A stretch of DNA of 64,000 nt from Trissonchulus latispiculum. Its lineage: Eukaryota > Nematoda > Enoplea > Enoplida > Ironidae. Below the pieces are notes generated by a model. The model had not been told where the DNA came from, made no database searches, and was given only the letters and a program-made list of their open reading frames with translations. How positions within the stretch are numbered: position 1 is the stretch's first letter; the number at the start of each line of letters is the position of its first letter. The DNA lies in NCBI GenBank assembly GCA_030248195.1, contig JASAND010007564.1, forward strand, positions 1 through 64,000, written 5' to 3'. Below, piece by piece: positions 21,301 through 33,638 of the stretch. The position numbers and the translations under genes were made by a program.

Positions 21301-21990
21301 GCTAAAAACCGCAGTTGTAATTCGTCACAGATTTCAAAAACTGACAATACAATATTTCTAATGCATACTTAGGTATTCTTTCATCTTAGAGCCTTTTCGC
21401 ACACAAGTTAAAAGAGCCATGTGAAATTTTTAAAACCAGCAGGCGAGTTAAAATTAACTCATCCTATCCTAACCCCGTGCGCGAAAAGGATCGAGTTAAC
21501 TCGGTTAATTCGCTGTATGAAAAAAAGCCCTTAGTGAAGCATTCTCTAATCCTAAGAAATACTCTTATTTGTTCCAGGTGATGCTGGTCCTCCTGGCAAC
21601 CCCGGCGAGCCAGGCGGCGATGCTGGCGTCGGTGAACCTGGACCACCTGGCGAGCCCGGACCACCCGGTAACCCTGGACCCGACGGTGAACCCGGCGATC
21701 CCGGTCCAGCTGGTCCCTCATCTCCGGCCGAACCCGGTGAGCCCGGTCCAGAAGGCGATGCCGGACCACCTGGACCTCCCGGACCCGACGGCGCGCCAGG
21801 TGAGGGCGGCGGAGACGGCGAACCTGGACCAAAGGGACCGCCCGGACCAGCTGGTGAGCCAGGCCCAGACGGTGAGGCCGGACCTCCTGGACCCGCGGGC
21901 GAACCCGGTTCACAGGGAGAACGGGGTATCTGTCCCAAATATTGTGCCATTGACGGTGGTGTCTTCTTTGAGGACGGCACCCGCCGATAA
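18388..21990 (+). CDS. Cuticle collagen
   Basis: Exons 18388-18555, 19087-19228, 19607-19801 and 21578-21990 join in phase to 305 aa. Residues 10-60 form the nematode cuticle-collagen N-terminal domain with one hydrophobic segment ([20 protein letters not shown]), a type II anchor or signal. An RTAR site (residues 78-81) fits subtilisin-like processing. Cys pairs at 105-106, around [14 protein letters not shown], and CPKYC flank two Gly-X-Y blocks: a short one of about 30 residues and a longer one coded by exon 4. The end GICPKYC...[11 protein letters not shown] is typical of the family. The product would be secreted by hypodermis, trimerise, and be cross-linked into the exoskeleton. Intron 3 is 1.8 kb, long for such genes. 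Confidence 0.95.
21388..21535. mobile_element. Small MITE-like palindrome in collagen intron 3
   Basis: AGAGCCTTTTCGCACACAAG at the left is roughly matched by the inverse of CGCTGTATGAAAAAAAGCCC at the right. CGAGTTAAAATTAACTC and CGAGTTAACTCGG lie between them. It ends about 40 bp before the exon 4 acceptor. The ends are imperfect. Confidence 0.4.
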
Positions 21991-21999
21991 ACTCCTGTT

Positions 22000-23740
22000 A
22001 ACTCTGAGCCAAAACCTTGTTCTCGCCAATTTTGCCATGTTTAGCTGAAACAGTGTCATATCGGGAAGTAAATCTTTCAGTTGAATCATAGCATTGTCGT
22101 AATTGGGTATTTCCACTAAATTTTTTGTGGTAAAATTTCTGGATTGGAAATAGAAAACCTTTTTTGAGACAGAGCTTTTCTAATCAATCTAATCTTTTTG
22201 GAAAATATCCTCAAATTTGAAAATCCAAAAGATTCAAGCTGAAAGATACTTCAAATACGGCACTGTTATCCCATACGTTGTTGTTTGTTATTCTGTTCGT
22301 GTTCACAAGAAGCGGGTCAGTAGCTGTATAAAACTTCGAAAAAGAATTAAAATTTTTGAATGATCTTAAGCTACTGATCTTAAGAATTCCGGTGAATCTT
22401 TACTTACATGTGCAATCTTGTAATCCTAATATTTAAATATAATTTACTTGCAATTAACTAATGTGGCCTTCTGTATTCTGATGCTAGTCCGAACAAATCG
22501 TGAGCTGATCAGTGAAAAGTAGTATTTCTTTTAAACTGTAATGAGCAATTACTGATGACAATTGATATTAATTAATAATTAAAGATGGCTTTTCACGATC
22601 AGCCGATTTGATTTTGGGATAAATCATCTACATGTCCTGTAGATAATTATCACAACTGAATTGTACGTTCTGTGTACGGTAGTATTTTTGAAAAGCTACT
22701 GTACCGCACGTCAGATAAAACAATTTTTTTGCTTTCATTCTTCAAAAGCCTGTTTCATGAATTTAGTCTGAACTGAATTTATAGGAAAGCTTTCGTTAAT
22801 TGTAGAAAAAGCGACTCAATACACCAGCACCGTTTGTTAAGATTTATACTTACTACATTTTTGTCATTTTTCAAAATTCTAGGGTTCCAAATTGAATGTA
22901 CAAGTTGAAAATGTTTTCAGATAGTATTGAAATAGTTGTATTTAATAGTTATTCTCACTAAATTCATGAAGAGGCTGTAGTAATTTTTTGTGGATTTTCA
23001 GACAGTTTTGTTCGACAAAGAAAGAACGATGTTTTGCACTATTTTGTTAAGTAACAAGTATTCAGAAATTGTTGCTCATCTATTATTACTATGCTTAGAA
23101 TGTTTTAGTTGTTCGCTGTCCTCAACTGTCACCTTAATGCTCATTTTGTGTACATTATTAAATCGTGTACTTTTGCAATAAACAAAAACATTCAATAAAC
23201 TGAAACCACAAAGAAGCTTTGGCTTTGCAAAACAAGAATTATAAGGAAAACAACAGTAAAGCAACTGTAAATCGACAGTAATAAATTGCTCTCTAGACTA
23301 AAGTATCGAGAATAGTTTTTTGAAAAGCAGCTTGCCAAAATGAAAACAAAATGTTTGCATTATGCTGACTTCTAATTCATTTGTCGTTATCAAACTGATA
23401 ACAATAATTACTATTACTGTTACCATCGTCAGTCGTCACTATCACCAAAACAGATTATAACACATCGAAAAGAGGAGGTCTGCCTTGAGGAGTTTACCGA
23501 ATCATTTGGGCGAAGAGATTTGTTTTGAAAACAGCCAATAATTAGATTTAAGATGTTTCGAAATTTCACCCGGGTTTTGATCACAATAAGCATTTTTGAC
23601 CTTTGTGACTAGAATAGCTAAAACTACCTAAATAGGAAAATCTTGAATTTAAATTTGAAATCTGTTTACTTTTTATGATGTATTAACGTTGGGCTTCTCA
23701 GAGCTTTTATCAAAAAGAAAAAACATTAGCTTGTCAGACT
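22000..23740. other. Collagen 3' flank; no further gene recognised
   Basis: AT-rich sequence with scattered short frames. AATAAA-like signals occur (for example near 23178), but none is clearly tied to the collagen mRNA. No repeat with visible paired ends was found. Confidence 0.45.
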
Positions 23741-23751
23741 TCGGTTACGGC

Positions 23752-23816
23752 CACGGTGAGCGTATATGCGTTGCGTTGAGCAGAAGGCTGAGGGTTCGAT
23801 TCCTTGGGCCCGATTG
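23752..23816 (+). repeat. tRNA-like relic (possible SINE head)
   Basis: GGGTTCGATTCC is a good Pol III B-box, preceded about 45 bp upstream by a weak A-box-like GGTGAGCGTATATGCG. Acceptor and anticodon arms do not fold convincingly, so a working tRNA is unlikely. Confidence 0.3.
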
Positions 23817-24424
23817 TTTCGGAAGCTTGGTGGTTTGCATCCTTCATAGGCCACTGTTTTAAAGTTGATTAAGAATTTTGCAAACATGCTTCGAATCTGT
23901 GCTTACCAGCGTTAACTAGCATGCAAGTTCGTTTAAACAAAATGTTTAAAGCCAATGATGACCATTCTGTAATAATTTTCAACAATCAGCTAGCCCGGAA
24001 AATGATCAACATATAGGAATTAAAGCTTAAGATTATAGTCTTACATGAAAACAAGTCTGACTTTTCTGGTATATATTCACCTAACGACTGAGTTCACCAC
24101 ATCTGATGGCTTTAGTCTTTGACTTTTTTGAACCAGCTGTTCATATGACGCCACCTGTTACAATGGTAGCAGATCTAAACTAAGGGAACTATTGATTCCA
24201 GTAGTTTCCATCCAAACCTTCTAGTCAGTTACCAAGGACTCAAGGGACTACTACTTCTGCCGAGAGCTTAGCACCATAAGGTTATGACAGATATTTAATC
24301 GCTGATCAAGCTTAATGCTTGTTTGTAAGGAGTTTCGTTTTCGACCTGTTGATAATATGGATCAGCACAATTGTACTTATTTTTATTTAATTTGTATTTC
24401 CATCTCTAAAGTAAATTCCGTTTA

Positions 24425-24715
24425 ATGGATAGACTAACCTTGTCCACAGTCATAACATCGGACACTTTGGTGGTTGTCTCAGGACAAATTCAAAGTCCTG
24501 GAAGAACTGCAAGCAGCGAGGACCAAGATGATAAATATACCAGCTCAGTTTTGGACGTTCTTCAAGAAGAAGATTACCAAATTCCTGTATCGCTCAAACA
24601 GAAAGTTATCCCGAAAGGGTGGCAAATGATGGCGGCGTCACCTAAGACAGTTACCGACACTTTGGATTCAAATTCTGATTATACCTTTCCTCTAAATCCC
24701 GCCGAAAAGTTTTAA
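24425..24715 (+). CDS. Possible small gene or terminal exon, unknown
   Basis: This 96-residue frame has balanced, protein-like composition (SSEDQDDKYTSSVLDVLQEE; SLKQKVIPKGWQMMAASPK) and starts at an ATG. It has no signal peptide, membrane segment or known motif. It lies 450 bp upstream of the MGCGSS gene on the same strand. It could be a terminal exon whose partners were not found, or chance. Codon use was judged by eye only. Confidence 0.25.
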   Translation: MDRLTLSTVITSDTLVVVSGQIQSPGRTASSEDQDDKYTSSVLDVLQEEDYQIPVSLKQKVIPKGWQMMAASPKTVTDTLDSNSDYTFPLNPAEKF

Positions 24716-25162
24716 GACACCATTAGATTATGGTCACACAGGCCGTTGACAGTTCTATTAGGTTCTTCCACGAGTACAACCAATCAGTTTAAACTCAGTC
24801 CAACCGGCCAACTCGTTTCTAATTTTAAAGCATAATTCAAGATCAATTAAAGTTTGTTACAAAAGTTAATCAGGTCTCTCGTGTCAAAGGTTTTCCCTCT
24901 TACTCTTTTTATTTACAATTCATTTGAATTCGACTTGATTTAATTAAACAATTTTTCTCTGATTTTCCTACAACAATAGAGATGGAATGAAAATGATTAA
25001 ACCCCGATGCACCACAAAAACGTCAAAAAATGTCAAGTTATTAAAGAAACTAGAACTAAGATAGATGCAATTAAATAATTAAGTAAATAGCAAGCAATGA
25101 TGTAGCTGGCAAATCTTCATTGTTACTGTATTTTTTATTGATTAGCCTTATTTATTAGTAAA

Positions 25163-28100
25163 ATGGGTTGCGGATCCAGTACTGATGCAAGGGATCCATC
25201 AGCTTATCAGGTACACAATCTCAACAATTAGACGAACGTATTCATGTAACATAGTTACCGTATTCATGGAGTAATGCGTTTGTTTGTCGCGAAGCGCTTG
25301 AGCTTGTTAGCTTGTTATTCTGAACTTGCTGGGATACAATCCAGAGCAAGAACTTAATTCTATATTTACGAAGACGTGTTTCTTGTTACTATTTAAATCC
25401 GCTGCGATAAGTTCCGCACATTGTTTGAGAAAAGGAATAGTTTCTTGTTTCCCGCCATTAGGTATCACAGGGTGGTGATCACGTCCTGAAGCCGAAACTG
25501 CATACATAGTGTAATTCAGGAAACTAGGCCCGTAAGGCGGTCAAAAACAACTCAGCCAAGTTTCCCGAAGCGGTTTGCGGGTCGACATCCGAGGGTCACT
25601 GTTTCCTACTTCATATAAACAAATGCATCGGTATGTGCCATAGCTGGCAACCAGCCCGAGTAGGGGCACACAGCACAACTCTTCGGTACAGAAACTACTT
25701 TTCCACCAAAGTGAGACGTACTCTAAATGTTCGTTCAGTCTAATAGGTGGAAGCATAGCGACAGAAATTTGCACTGTTCTCCCGGCTCTTCCTCAGAATC
25801 GGCATGGTAGCATCATCCTATTGAGAGCCCGCGAGTCAAAGTTAAATTGACGTGTTGCTTGTATGTAAGTGTGATTTAAATTTTAGAATGGCATTGGTAA
25901 TGGTTACCAAGTTCCCGGTGCTTCTGCGGATATGCCTACATGGAAGAAGCAGTCTGTAAAAAAAGTATACATCTCGATAGCTAGAGCTAAAGCTCGATAG
26001 GATCATCGCATCGTGGCAAAACTGGAATATATACTAAATTAAATTAAATCAAGTTAAATAACACTAAATAAGTGTTTAATTTAATTTTAAATACCACCAC
26101 CGAATATTTATCTAATTGTAGCTTTATCATGCTGTTTTTGTTCAGGTACCTCACAAAGATTTAACCAAAGATACCATAGAAGAATACATTGAATTGGAAC
26201 GAGATATTGAAAAGTAATAGTCTTTCGCTGTTGACAGCTAACAATAATGCTTTGCTTGATGTTTGAGAAAACATTGTAAACGTTATGACTTTAGAATTAG
26301 GTTGCGATGAGTGAAGAAGAAATTTTTAACCATAGGGAAAACTTGGTAAATTTGCTTATTTCAATGTCAGTACTCAGCTTATACTTAGCTATGTACGTCT
26401 GACTTCAACAGTGATCTGAGTACTCGTTGATTTATCGCAGTTTTTCCAGCCAAAACAGAGTTTACATAGCTCACATTAATTTCGTTATTTTCAGACTAGA
26501 GAAAAGCAATGTTCTGAAAAAGTACGAAACAATGCAAAGCTATGAGGATCAGCTGAAGAAAAAGGTTCAACAGCAGCAAGTCCTCTATGAACAGCTGAAG
26601 AGACAAACGTATAAGTTGCGCTTTGCTCATATTTTTTTGGCAAATCGAGGAGATGCTATATTTAAAAAGTAGCTATTCTACCTAATTAAAACTGGTTCAA
26701 TTGTGTCTCCGTGGTATCAGCATACCACTCGTGTACATACCGGCAGCGAGACCGGCACAGCTAAGCTCTATTTTTGCTGTCACAATTTTGTTGCATAAAC
26801 TTTTTGTCAAGTGTCAGTTGCAGACACTGTCAAAAGACTAATTCAAATGATCAAATTCATCAAATTTGCAAATCAATTGGTCAGTAGTTGTCTGCAGTAG
26901 CAGTTTTGCTTCAACCATACTTTGAAATAAACCAAACGTAATGAAAACTATCCCATATTTTTCAGTTTGAAAGAGAAGAACGACGTAGATGCCATCAGTG
27001 AGCCATCCGTGTTACGATTTCTCAAAGAACAGGGAACCTATGATGAGAAATGGAATAAAGAGCAACAAGAGTATCTGGATGCTTTGGAAGCTCAAGAAGT
27101 GGCGGAAAAGGTGCAGCACATTATGCAAATTCTTTGCAAAATAAATACTTGAAAACTCTACTTTCAATACCTTTTAATACCTAATTTATCTAAGGCTGTG
27201 GTTTTTCTGTATTTAGGAATTGCATGGCACCCAAGAGTTATTGGACAAAGTTAGAAACCTCACTGAAAAGTACAAAGGAAATGCTGGTCGACTTAACGAT
27301 TTATATGAATCTGAAGATGAACTACTAAGTACACGCAATTTCAATTTGAAAGTTTTTCTGGAAATTGTATTCACTGTATTGAGTATTTCAAATTAACAAT
27401 GACCTAATTTATTTAGCAAAACATTAAGGGGGGGGGTCTGGAGGGTTCAAGGCCCCCCCAATCCAAACATGGTACAAGCCCTACCGCCGTCGGGGACAAG
27501 GGGTAACGAAAATCTGGCCAAAGAGTAAACAAAAATAGCCGGAAAAAATTAGTTTTTACACTAAAATTTCAAAAAATTTCCGACTTCGGCAGACTTTTTA
27601 GCTAAAATTTTTAATTTTTCTTAAAACTCGGGCAAATTTTTGAAATTTTTTTAAAGTTAAAGATTTTGTTGCATATTTTAAAAAATTTAATAAAAGAAAA
27701 AACTTTCGAAAAATTTTACTTATTTATCCTTGAGGTGCAAAACCCCCCTGAAAATTTCAGTTCAAGGTACAAGCCCCTCAAAATTTTCTGGTGACAAGGA
27801 CCCGCCTTTTTTAATGTATGGTTGTTATAGTAATATTATCGAGTACTGTCAAACGACATCATACCCTGCATGATCACTCAACCAACCAAAAATAAGTTTG
27901 TCTGTCCAAAAATCTATGCAGTCTAAAGCCCGGTTCACGATGGAGTGCTTTTGTGCTTTGTGCTTTTGTGCTTTAGTGCTTCGTGCTTTGTGCTTTCTCG
28001 GTTCACGATGATGATTGTGCTTTGTGCTTTGTGCTTTTGTGCTTTTGGTGTGCTTTGAGAATGTTCAACAATGTTGAAGATTTTAGTTTGTGCTTTTGTG

Positions 28101-31100
28101 CTCTCCAATCAAATCAAGCCAATGTCTTAGATGATTGGCTGGAACAAAGGACAAGAAAGGATTAATGAAAACATCTACAGTAATCTGATAAAATACTTAA
28201 TTATTTTTGAGAAGTCATCACCCACCAAACCATAAGCATAAATAGTGGATAGTTTTTATACCCGTCGGAACAGACACTTTTCAAATTCGGGTATTAAATT
28301 CCTATTGTCTTATCCCAAGCGCTAAAATTAAAAATTAGTTCGGATAGACTATACACGCACGAATATTTTGTTATCTAATTTCTGAGCAATTTACAATCAT
28401 AATTCGCTAATCATAAAACCTTGCGCAGTGTTGGTTATCACTTTTTGAATTTTAATTTCTGAGTCACCTGATCTGTGCTTTTCGAGATTGTGCTTTGGCA
28501 TCGCGAACTATGTGTATCCAGTCTCCTGAGCACAAAGCACAAAGCACTGTCTCCTGACCACTGAGCACAAAGCACAAAGCACAAAGCACTCCATCGTGAA
28601 CCGGGCTTAAGGGTCCGAGTTTTTTCAGATGCTGTATTTGGTGGGGCTTACGGTAGCGACCTGGAGAACGAGCTTGAATCAAGGCTGGACGAGGCGGTGG
28701 AGTGGCACCAGCGGGTTTCCCTGGCCAATTTTAAGTGGACCAATTCGCGGGTACTTCTGGTTCATGCCGTCACTCAAATGGCTTTCGGTGTTAAGCGATG
28801 GGAGGAACTGGATACGGTAGAGCAGGGGTCAGTTTATCCTTTCATAAAGTTGTGATTACTCTCTTCACTGTCAATGTAGTTTGGAAACGAACTCCTCCCG
28901 GTTTGGTGCGACTATATCCTCGGTGGCTCAGTTTAAGAACGAAGGGGCATTCATTCGTAAGTCGTGAGTTTGAATCCCACCTGTGGCTCAAATTTGTCGG
29001 TCGCAGGTACTGCAGTGAAAATGAAATCTATTAAATTTGGTTTTTCTGCATGCAAACAATAGTTTTGCCATCTATGTTGCAGGAACACGAAGATGCTCTA
29101 TTATGCAGTGGCCGAAGCAAGAAACAATTTCATAGCAGCAAGTCAGAACATCAGCTCAGCCAGAGCTTATCTAAACAAAGTATGTAAGATAAACTTTCGT
29201 GGTTCGATTCAGGGAATCGTTGCCCGAGGTTCGCGGATTAAAGCTATGCTTCCGGATGCACTTAAAACGGGTTGCAATAGGATTTATGTGTGCTCAAAAC
29301 CATTATAGCAGGAATAGGATAGATCAACAAAAAAGCTAATAAATGTTGGTTACTTAATTGGTACTCCTCTAGAATCGCATTTGCTGCAGTCCAAAGAATT
29401 GACAATGACACTTTGAAGGCAGAAATTATTATGGTAGTATGTTTCATCAACTTGTATATTATGTTCCAAGTGAGAAATCGATCATTTTTTGAGCTTAGGT
29501 TGCCTTCCCTTACTGCAAGCCTGAGGAAGTAGCCACGCTGGATGAAAGAGTGAAACATGCTTTCACGGACGCCAAAGAGACGAACAAGAGGAAAGAGGCT
29601 CTCGAAGTCTACAGAGATATGCACTCAAAGATATCAGCGTTAATACAATGGTTTGATAGAGTAAGAAAGACATTGAAGTTGCCTAATATTCCGAGTTAGC
29701 CAAAGCAATTCTTTCCAAATACCAGAGTTCAAAATTAAGTCATTAACAGTGAGTACATGTTGATGATTTATTATTTTAGCTTTGTATGATTGTAACATTT
29801 ACATTCGCTAATTTGTCTGCTACTTTTTATTTTATTTTGTCATATTTTATCCAAAGAAATTAATTTAATTTGCTGCACGGTAACTATATATACGGGCCAT
29901 TACACAGGTGGTATGTCCATTGAAGCTCCCTGCATTGGTGCTGCCACGGGCTGTTTGACTTTAAATTACAAATGTCTCAAATTGAATGATTTATGTTTAG
30001 ACCATCGAAGAGACTATTTCTAACGACTTGAATAATGCAACTGGTGAGGTGAATCGAAGCAAGAGCGCCCTGAGGCAAGAAAGATTAAGATTGATGAAAA
30101 TTGCCGCTGCCGACGAAGGATTGGACGTTTCATGGACTCAAGAAGAGGGTCAGCTAATTGTTTGAGCTAAATCGGCAAAGTGTCTGTTTTGTGCGTAAGA
30201 TGTTACACTCCCAGAAGATGTCATGTCTTAGCAGATGAAAATGAAAACCTAAAAATCTAGTTGAGATTGAATCTGTTGTTGTAATGTAATGTTGCAATAA
30301 TTGTAATGTAATGCCTAACCATAGCTTGCTAGTCTTAAAAGTCATATCAGACGACTAGCTTAAACAGGATAAGATCAGAAAAGATACTATTTTTGAAACA
30401 TTTTTGGCTTCACACATACCCTAGCATTTTTTCCTTCATTCACCGCCATTTCTTTCAACCACTCATTTCGAAGAAAATTGCTCTGATCCCGATTAAAAAT
30501 TGGCACTAGTAACTCTATCTAGAATCTGTATCTCACTGAAAAGTTGAAATCTACAATATGAGGGAATGTCGCCGAGCGGGAGCGCGTCCGATTGTAGATA
30601 GGCAACTTGGCTTTTTGATGCATTCTTCGTTTCTAGAATTCTTTTGAATATAAATTAACTTTTGATGTAATAGTCTTGAACATGTATGCTAACGCTAACT
30701 TCGTTAGCTTTTCTTTTTCAGATGCCGAAGATGTAGAAGACGACGCAGAGTTTTTATCTCTGCAGGCTGAAATTGTTAAAGATGGACATGATCTTCCTGG
30801 AAAGAATGTAGTATGGTTTTTAGATAAATTTATTTAATTAAATAATTACTTAATATTAAATATATTTATTTAAATATTATTAATGAAATTAAGCAACAAG
30901 AAACAGGTGTCTGGCGCTCCATAGAAGACTTTAACCGTAGAGCAAGTAAAAGTATATAAATTGGATCATGAACAAAGTAGAATTAATAGATGATTTCGAC
31001 ATATCCACTACATTTTTTAAATATATATATGATTGCATTTTTAACTTTGTATTTATTTTTTACTTTCACTTTTCGTTGTTATAAGTTTAACTTTTATGGA

Positions 31101-31672
31101 CATTTTTATTCTTTCAACTCTTTCACAAATGTCATTAGTATTTTGTTGTTTTTATGAAATAAACGGTCTCAAAAACACTTTTTATTGTGCAACACAATTT
31201 CTTGATTTCAGAACTTGAGCACAACACCATCCACCAATGTGATGGCGCCTCAGCTACCACCAGAAGAACTGGCAAACGGGCCCAGCAAGGAGGAATTATT
31301 TGGTTTGTTTTAGATTTTGAAGATAACGCATTCGTTATTTGCTTACTACAGAAAAGATCCATACTACTCATGCTTGGTGTTTGCTATATTTTTGTTTTAA
31401 TTAACTCTGTTTTGGCGAATTCTATCACTTATAATTCGATTTATTCCTTTAATTTTCTATATTTCGATATATTTCATTTTCATTTTGTTAGCATTTTAGG
31501 TAATATTCAGCAAATCAGAGAGCAGCACCAGCAAGAGCGTCAGCAGCTTGAGAAAGCTCAGGCTCTGGCACGAGCCAAGATGGACCAGGGATTGCAGGAG
31601 AAGCTGAGACAGCGACGAACCCGGTCCGATCGACTCAAATCCGTCAGCATGGAATTAGCGCCTGTAGAATAG
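25163..31672 (+). CDS. N-myristoylated-type coiled-coil protein, 14 exons, unknown family
   Basis: Exons 25163-25210, 25887-25955, 26146-26213, 26495-26608, 26966-27110, 27217-27328, 28629-28827, 29083-29183, 29390-29433, 29499-29660, 30001-30148, 30722-30807, 31212-31302 and 31500-31672 all join in phase to 519 aa. The start MGCGSSTDARD has Gly2 and Cys3, the pattern for N-myristoylation and palmitoylation, so it probably attaches to membranes. Most of the rest is charged and helical: for example LEKSNVLKKYETMQSYEDQL, LDALEAQEVAEK, and the Gln/Arg-rich end IREQHQQERQQLEKAQALAR. A less charged central part (exons 7-9) contains VLLVHAVTQMAFGVKRW and YYAVAEARNNFIAASQNISS. An acidic patch (exon 12) and a Pro-rich link (exon 13) precede the last coil. 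AATAAA lies at 31794. I do not recognise a named family. Confidence 0.85.
27924..28610. mobile_element. Harbinger-type MITE with GTGCTTT arrays
   Basis: The termini AGCCCGGTTCACGATGGAG and the inverse are perfect and are flanked by TAA on each side (27924-27926 and 28608-28610), the TWA target of PIF/Harbinger transposons. The element proper is 27927-28607. Both ends continue into arrays of TGCTTTG / CAAAGCA units. The centre is AT-rich and non-coding. It occupies intron 6 of the MGCGSS gene and ends 21 bp before exon 7. Confidence 0.88.
28918..28992 (+). repeat. tRNA-like relic in intron 7
   Basis: GGTGGCTCAGTTTAAGAACG resembles a tRNA D-arm/A-box and GAGTTTGAATCCCAC a T-arm/B-box about 50 bp further on. 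The acceptor stem does not pair well. It is best read as a decayed tRNA-derived SINE head. Confidence 0.35.
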
Positions 31673-31914
31673 AAAAAGTCAAGATTAATGCAAAAACCAA
31701 TTTACATGTTATCACCAGAAGAACTTTATAAACATTTCTGTAAAGCCTGATAAAATATGATATTAAGATATACATGTTTTATGCATTGAATACAATAAAG
31801 ACTATCTATCTGTAAACAAGTGAATAACGAGAGTGCCAATGTCCCACAGTCTTTTCCGGTCTTAAATTAAATTTGGAGCAAAATCAACCGAGATAATACG
31901 GTTGTTTCCCGGCC

Positions 31915-32890
31915 CGCGACCGCTGGTTCAATTGCTGTGCTGCCCAAAGGTTTAAGGTTTAGGGTTTTAAGCTTATGGTTTAAGGTTTAAGCAAGGTTTA
32001 AGGAATGTCTGAATATCACGTGGCTTCTTATATCAAATAGGTTGGCCCCAAAAGGGGCAATATTCCTTCGTAGTCCTGTACGAATTTCTTTAAGAGATGC
32101 TTAGAAATCGTCTTCAATTTAATACATTTTTATTTTTCGTAACAAACACATCCAACAAAACTACTCAGTTTTTTCCAGCATTCGCTTGCTAACAATACAA
32201 CACAGTTTGTTTCATCAATTAATGAGAGGTTGAATCGTTGTATAAGTACTTTACAACACACCATAGCGTTGTTCACTAATTTCTACTGCGTACGTCGTAT
32301 GAGAAGCCCTCGTGCGTGGCACTCGTGCGCTTCGCGCACTCGTGCCCCGGAGTTTCCCACACGGCGTGCGTATAAATCAGTGAATGCACGCTAAGGTGTG
32401 CTATAAAGTATACTTATGCAACAGTGACAAGACTGCAGATTCTGCTGCTTAAATAGCTGCTTACCTAATTTGCATAATTTCACTTCCACAAAAAGTGTCC
32501 GATACTAGCCCTCGCTGTGGTAAAATTGAGAAAATATATATACGCTAATCATAGACAAAATTCGTTTAAAACATTCCTGCTCCAGCAGGAATAAAAAGTG
32601 TAAATATTGAAAAAATTTTAGTTCGGTGCATACGCAAGGAATTCTACAATGCATTTAAAGAAAATTATTAACAAAACCTTTTATATATATAATACGTAGG
32701 AAACTTAAATACAAAGTTAAAATATGTTAACTCGGCTTTCTTAAATCTTAAACCTAAAACCTTAAACCTTAAACCTCCCAGTGTGAACGCTTCAACATAA
32801 ATAGACAAGTTTAACCTTAAACCTTAAACTTAAACCATAAACCTTAATCCTTAAACCTTAAACCTTGTGCAGTGTGAACCGTGCTACCAC
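31915..32890. mobile_element. Element with AAGGTTT heptamer arrays at both ends
   Basis: At the left (about 31948-32005) AAGGTTT and TTTAAGG repeat many times. At the right (about 32740-32870) the inverse AAACCTT repeats in two blocks. The outer right end, read inward, is AGCACGGTTCACACTGCAC, which resembles the Harbinger-type termini in this window; the left end (CGCTGGTTCAATTGCTGTG) is degraded. No target duplication is clear. It lies just past the polyadenylation signal of the MGCGSS gene. Confidence 0.55.
32271..32384. mobile_element. Small palindromic MITE nested in the heptamer element
   Basis: TTCACTAATTTCTACTGCG at the left pairs with the inverse of the right end CGTATAAATCAGTGAA. 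The centre GTGCGCTTCGCGCAC is a tight hairpin. A similar GCACGAGCGAAGCGAGTGC core occurs in the foldback element at 2920-3212. Confidence 0.5.
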
Positions 32891-33109
32891 CACGCTTTAA
32901 TTGTTAAAATCCTCCTCTTCTTTCACTTTCCACTATTTCAATAACGTTTACTCTTCACCACCAATTCTGGTATTCCGCTCCCTCTAAACCACTACTCCTG
33001 TTACTTTAAATTAAATTTATTGTTAAAAACTGAAACTGAAATTATCAAAATAGAGCTTGGCTATGCAAAAGTGCTGTCCCTTACGTAAACTAAACTGTCT
33101 TGTAGGCTG

Positions 33110-33445
33110 GATAGGTAGGCGGTAGCTAAAATTATATTCAAATTTATGGAACTGGCACGAGTCTGGACTATTCCCTTTCGTGCTGGAAACTGTTTAGACA
33201 TTTTCTTACTTCATCTCGCAAATTGACTTCTAACCGACTCGAGAGACGGGCTGGCCAAATATTTAGTAGGTCATTCATTTTAGTACCTAAGTTCGAAAAC
33301 TGTAAAAGCTTCACTACAGATCGTCAAAATAGTTGTCTCGGTGATGTGTTGTTGACAGTTCATTTCAGATCCTCCTACGCTCCGTTTTATGCTCACGCTT
33401 TGTGTTCATTCAAGCTACATACAGAAACGTTAAAGAATGAATGAA
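33110..33445 (+). pseudogene. Possible LINE 3' scrap with TGAA tail
   Basis: A weak frame (33223-33444) resembling the degenerate C-terminal tail of LINE ORF2 ends next to AAGAATGAATGAAAGAAAG. A TGAA-type microsatellite at a 3' end is the mark of CR1/L2-like LINEs and matches the tail of the copy at 12175-13003. No RT motif is visible. Confidence 0.25.
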
Positions 33446-33484
33446 AGAAAGTTGCACCAACAACATCCGAAAAAATAGGGGTTC

Positions 33485-33552
33485 AGAGGAACTTCAAACT
33501 CAATTCTTCAGCACAACGAGCTGATACTCTGCCAGCTGAACCACAAGAGCGA
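33485..33552 (-). repeat. tRNA-like relic
   Basis: On the minus strand GTGGTTCAGCTGGCAGAG resembles a tRNA A-box/D-arm, followed by a 5-bp anticodon-like stem (TCAGC / GCTGA) and a weak B-box (GTTTGAAGTTCC). The base before the anticodon position is C rather than T, so a functional tRNA is unlikely. Confidence 0.3.
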
Positions 33553-33638
33553 CAGAGAAATTAGCTGTGTTGTGTTTAAAAAACTGTTTCATTCAGCGAC
33601 TGCTTGGCAGACTTATTTAATAAAGAAAGTCCCTTATA

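Noticed and set aside
21464..22048. Long frames on both strands across collagen exon 4
   Set aside because: Shadows of the GGN-CCN codon pattern of Gly-X-Y; only the frame ending [11 protein letters not shown] is spliced in phase and matches the family.
31187..31672. Single 161-codon frame taken as one gene
   Set aside because: It reads through an intron; splice sites at 31302 and 31500 split it into the last two exons of the MGCGSS gene.
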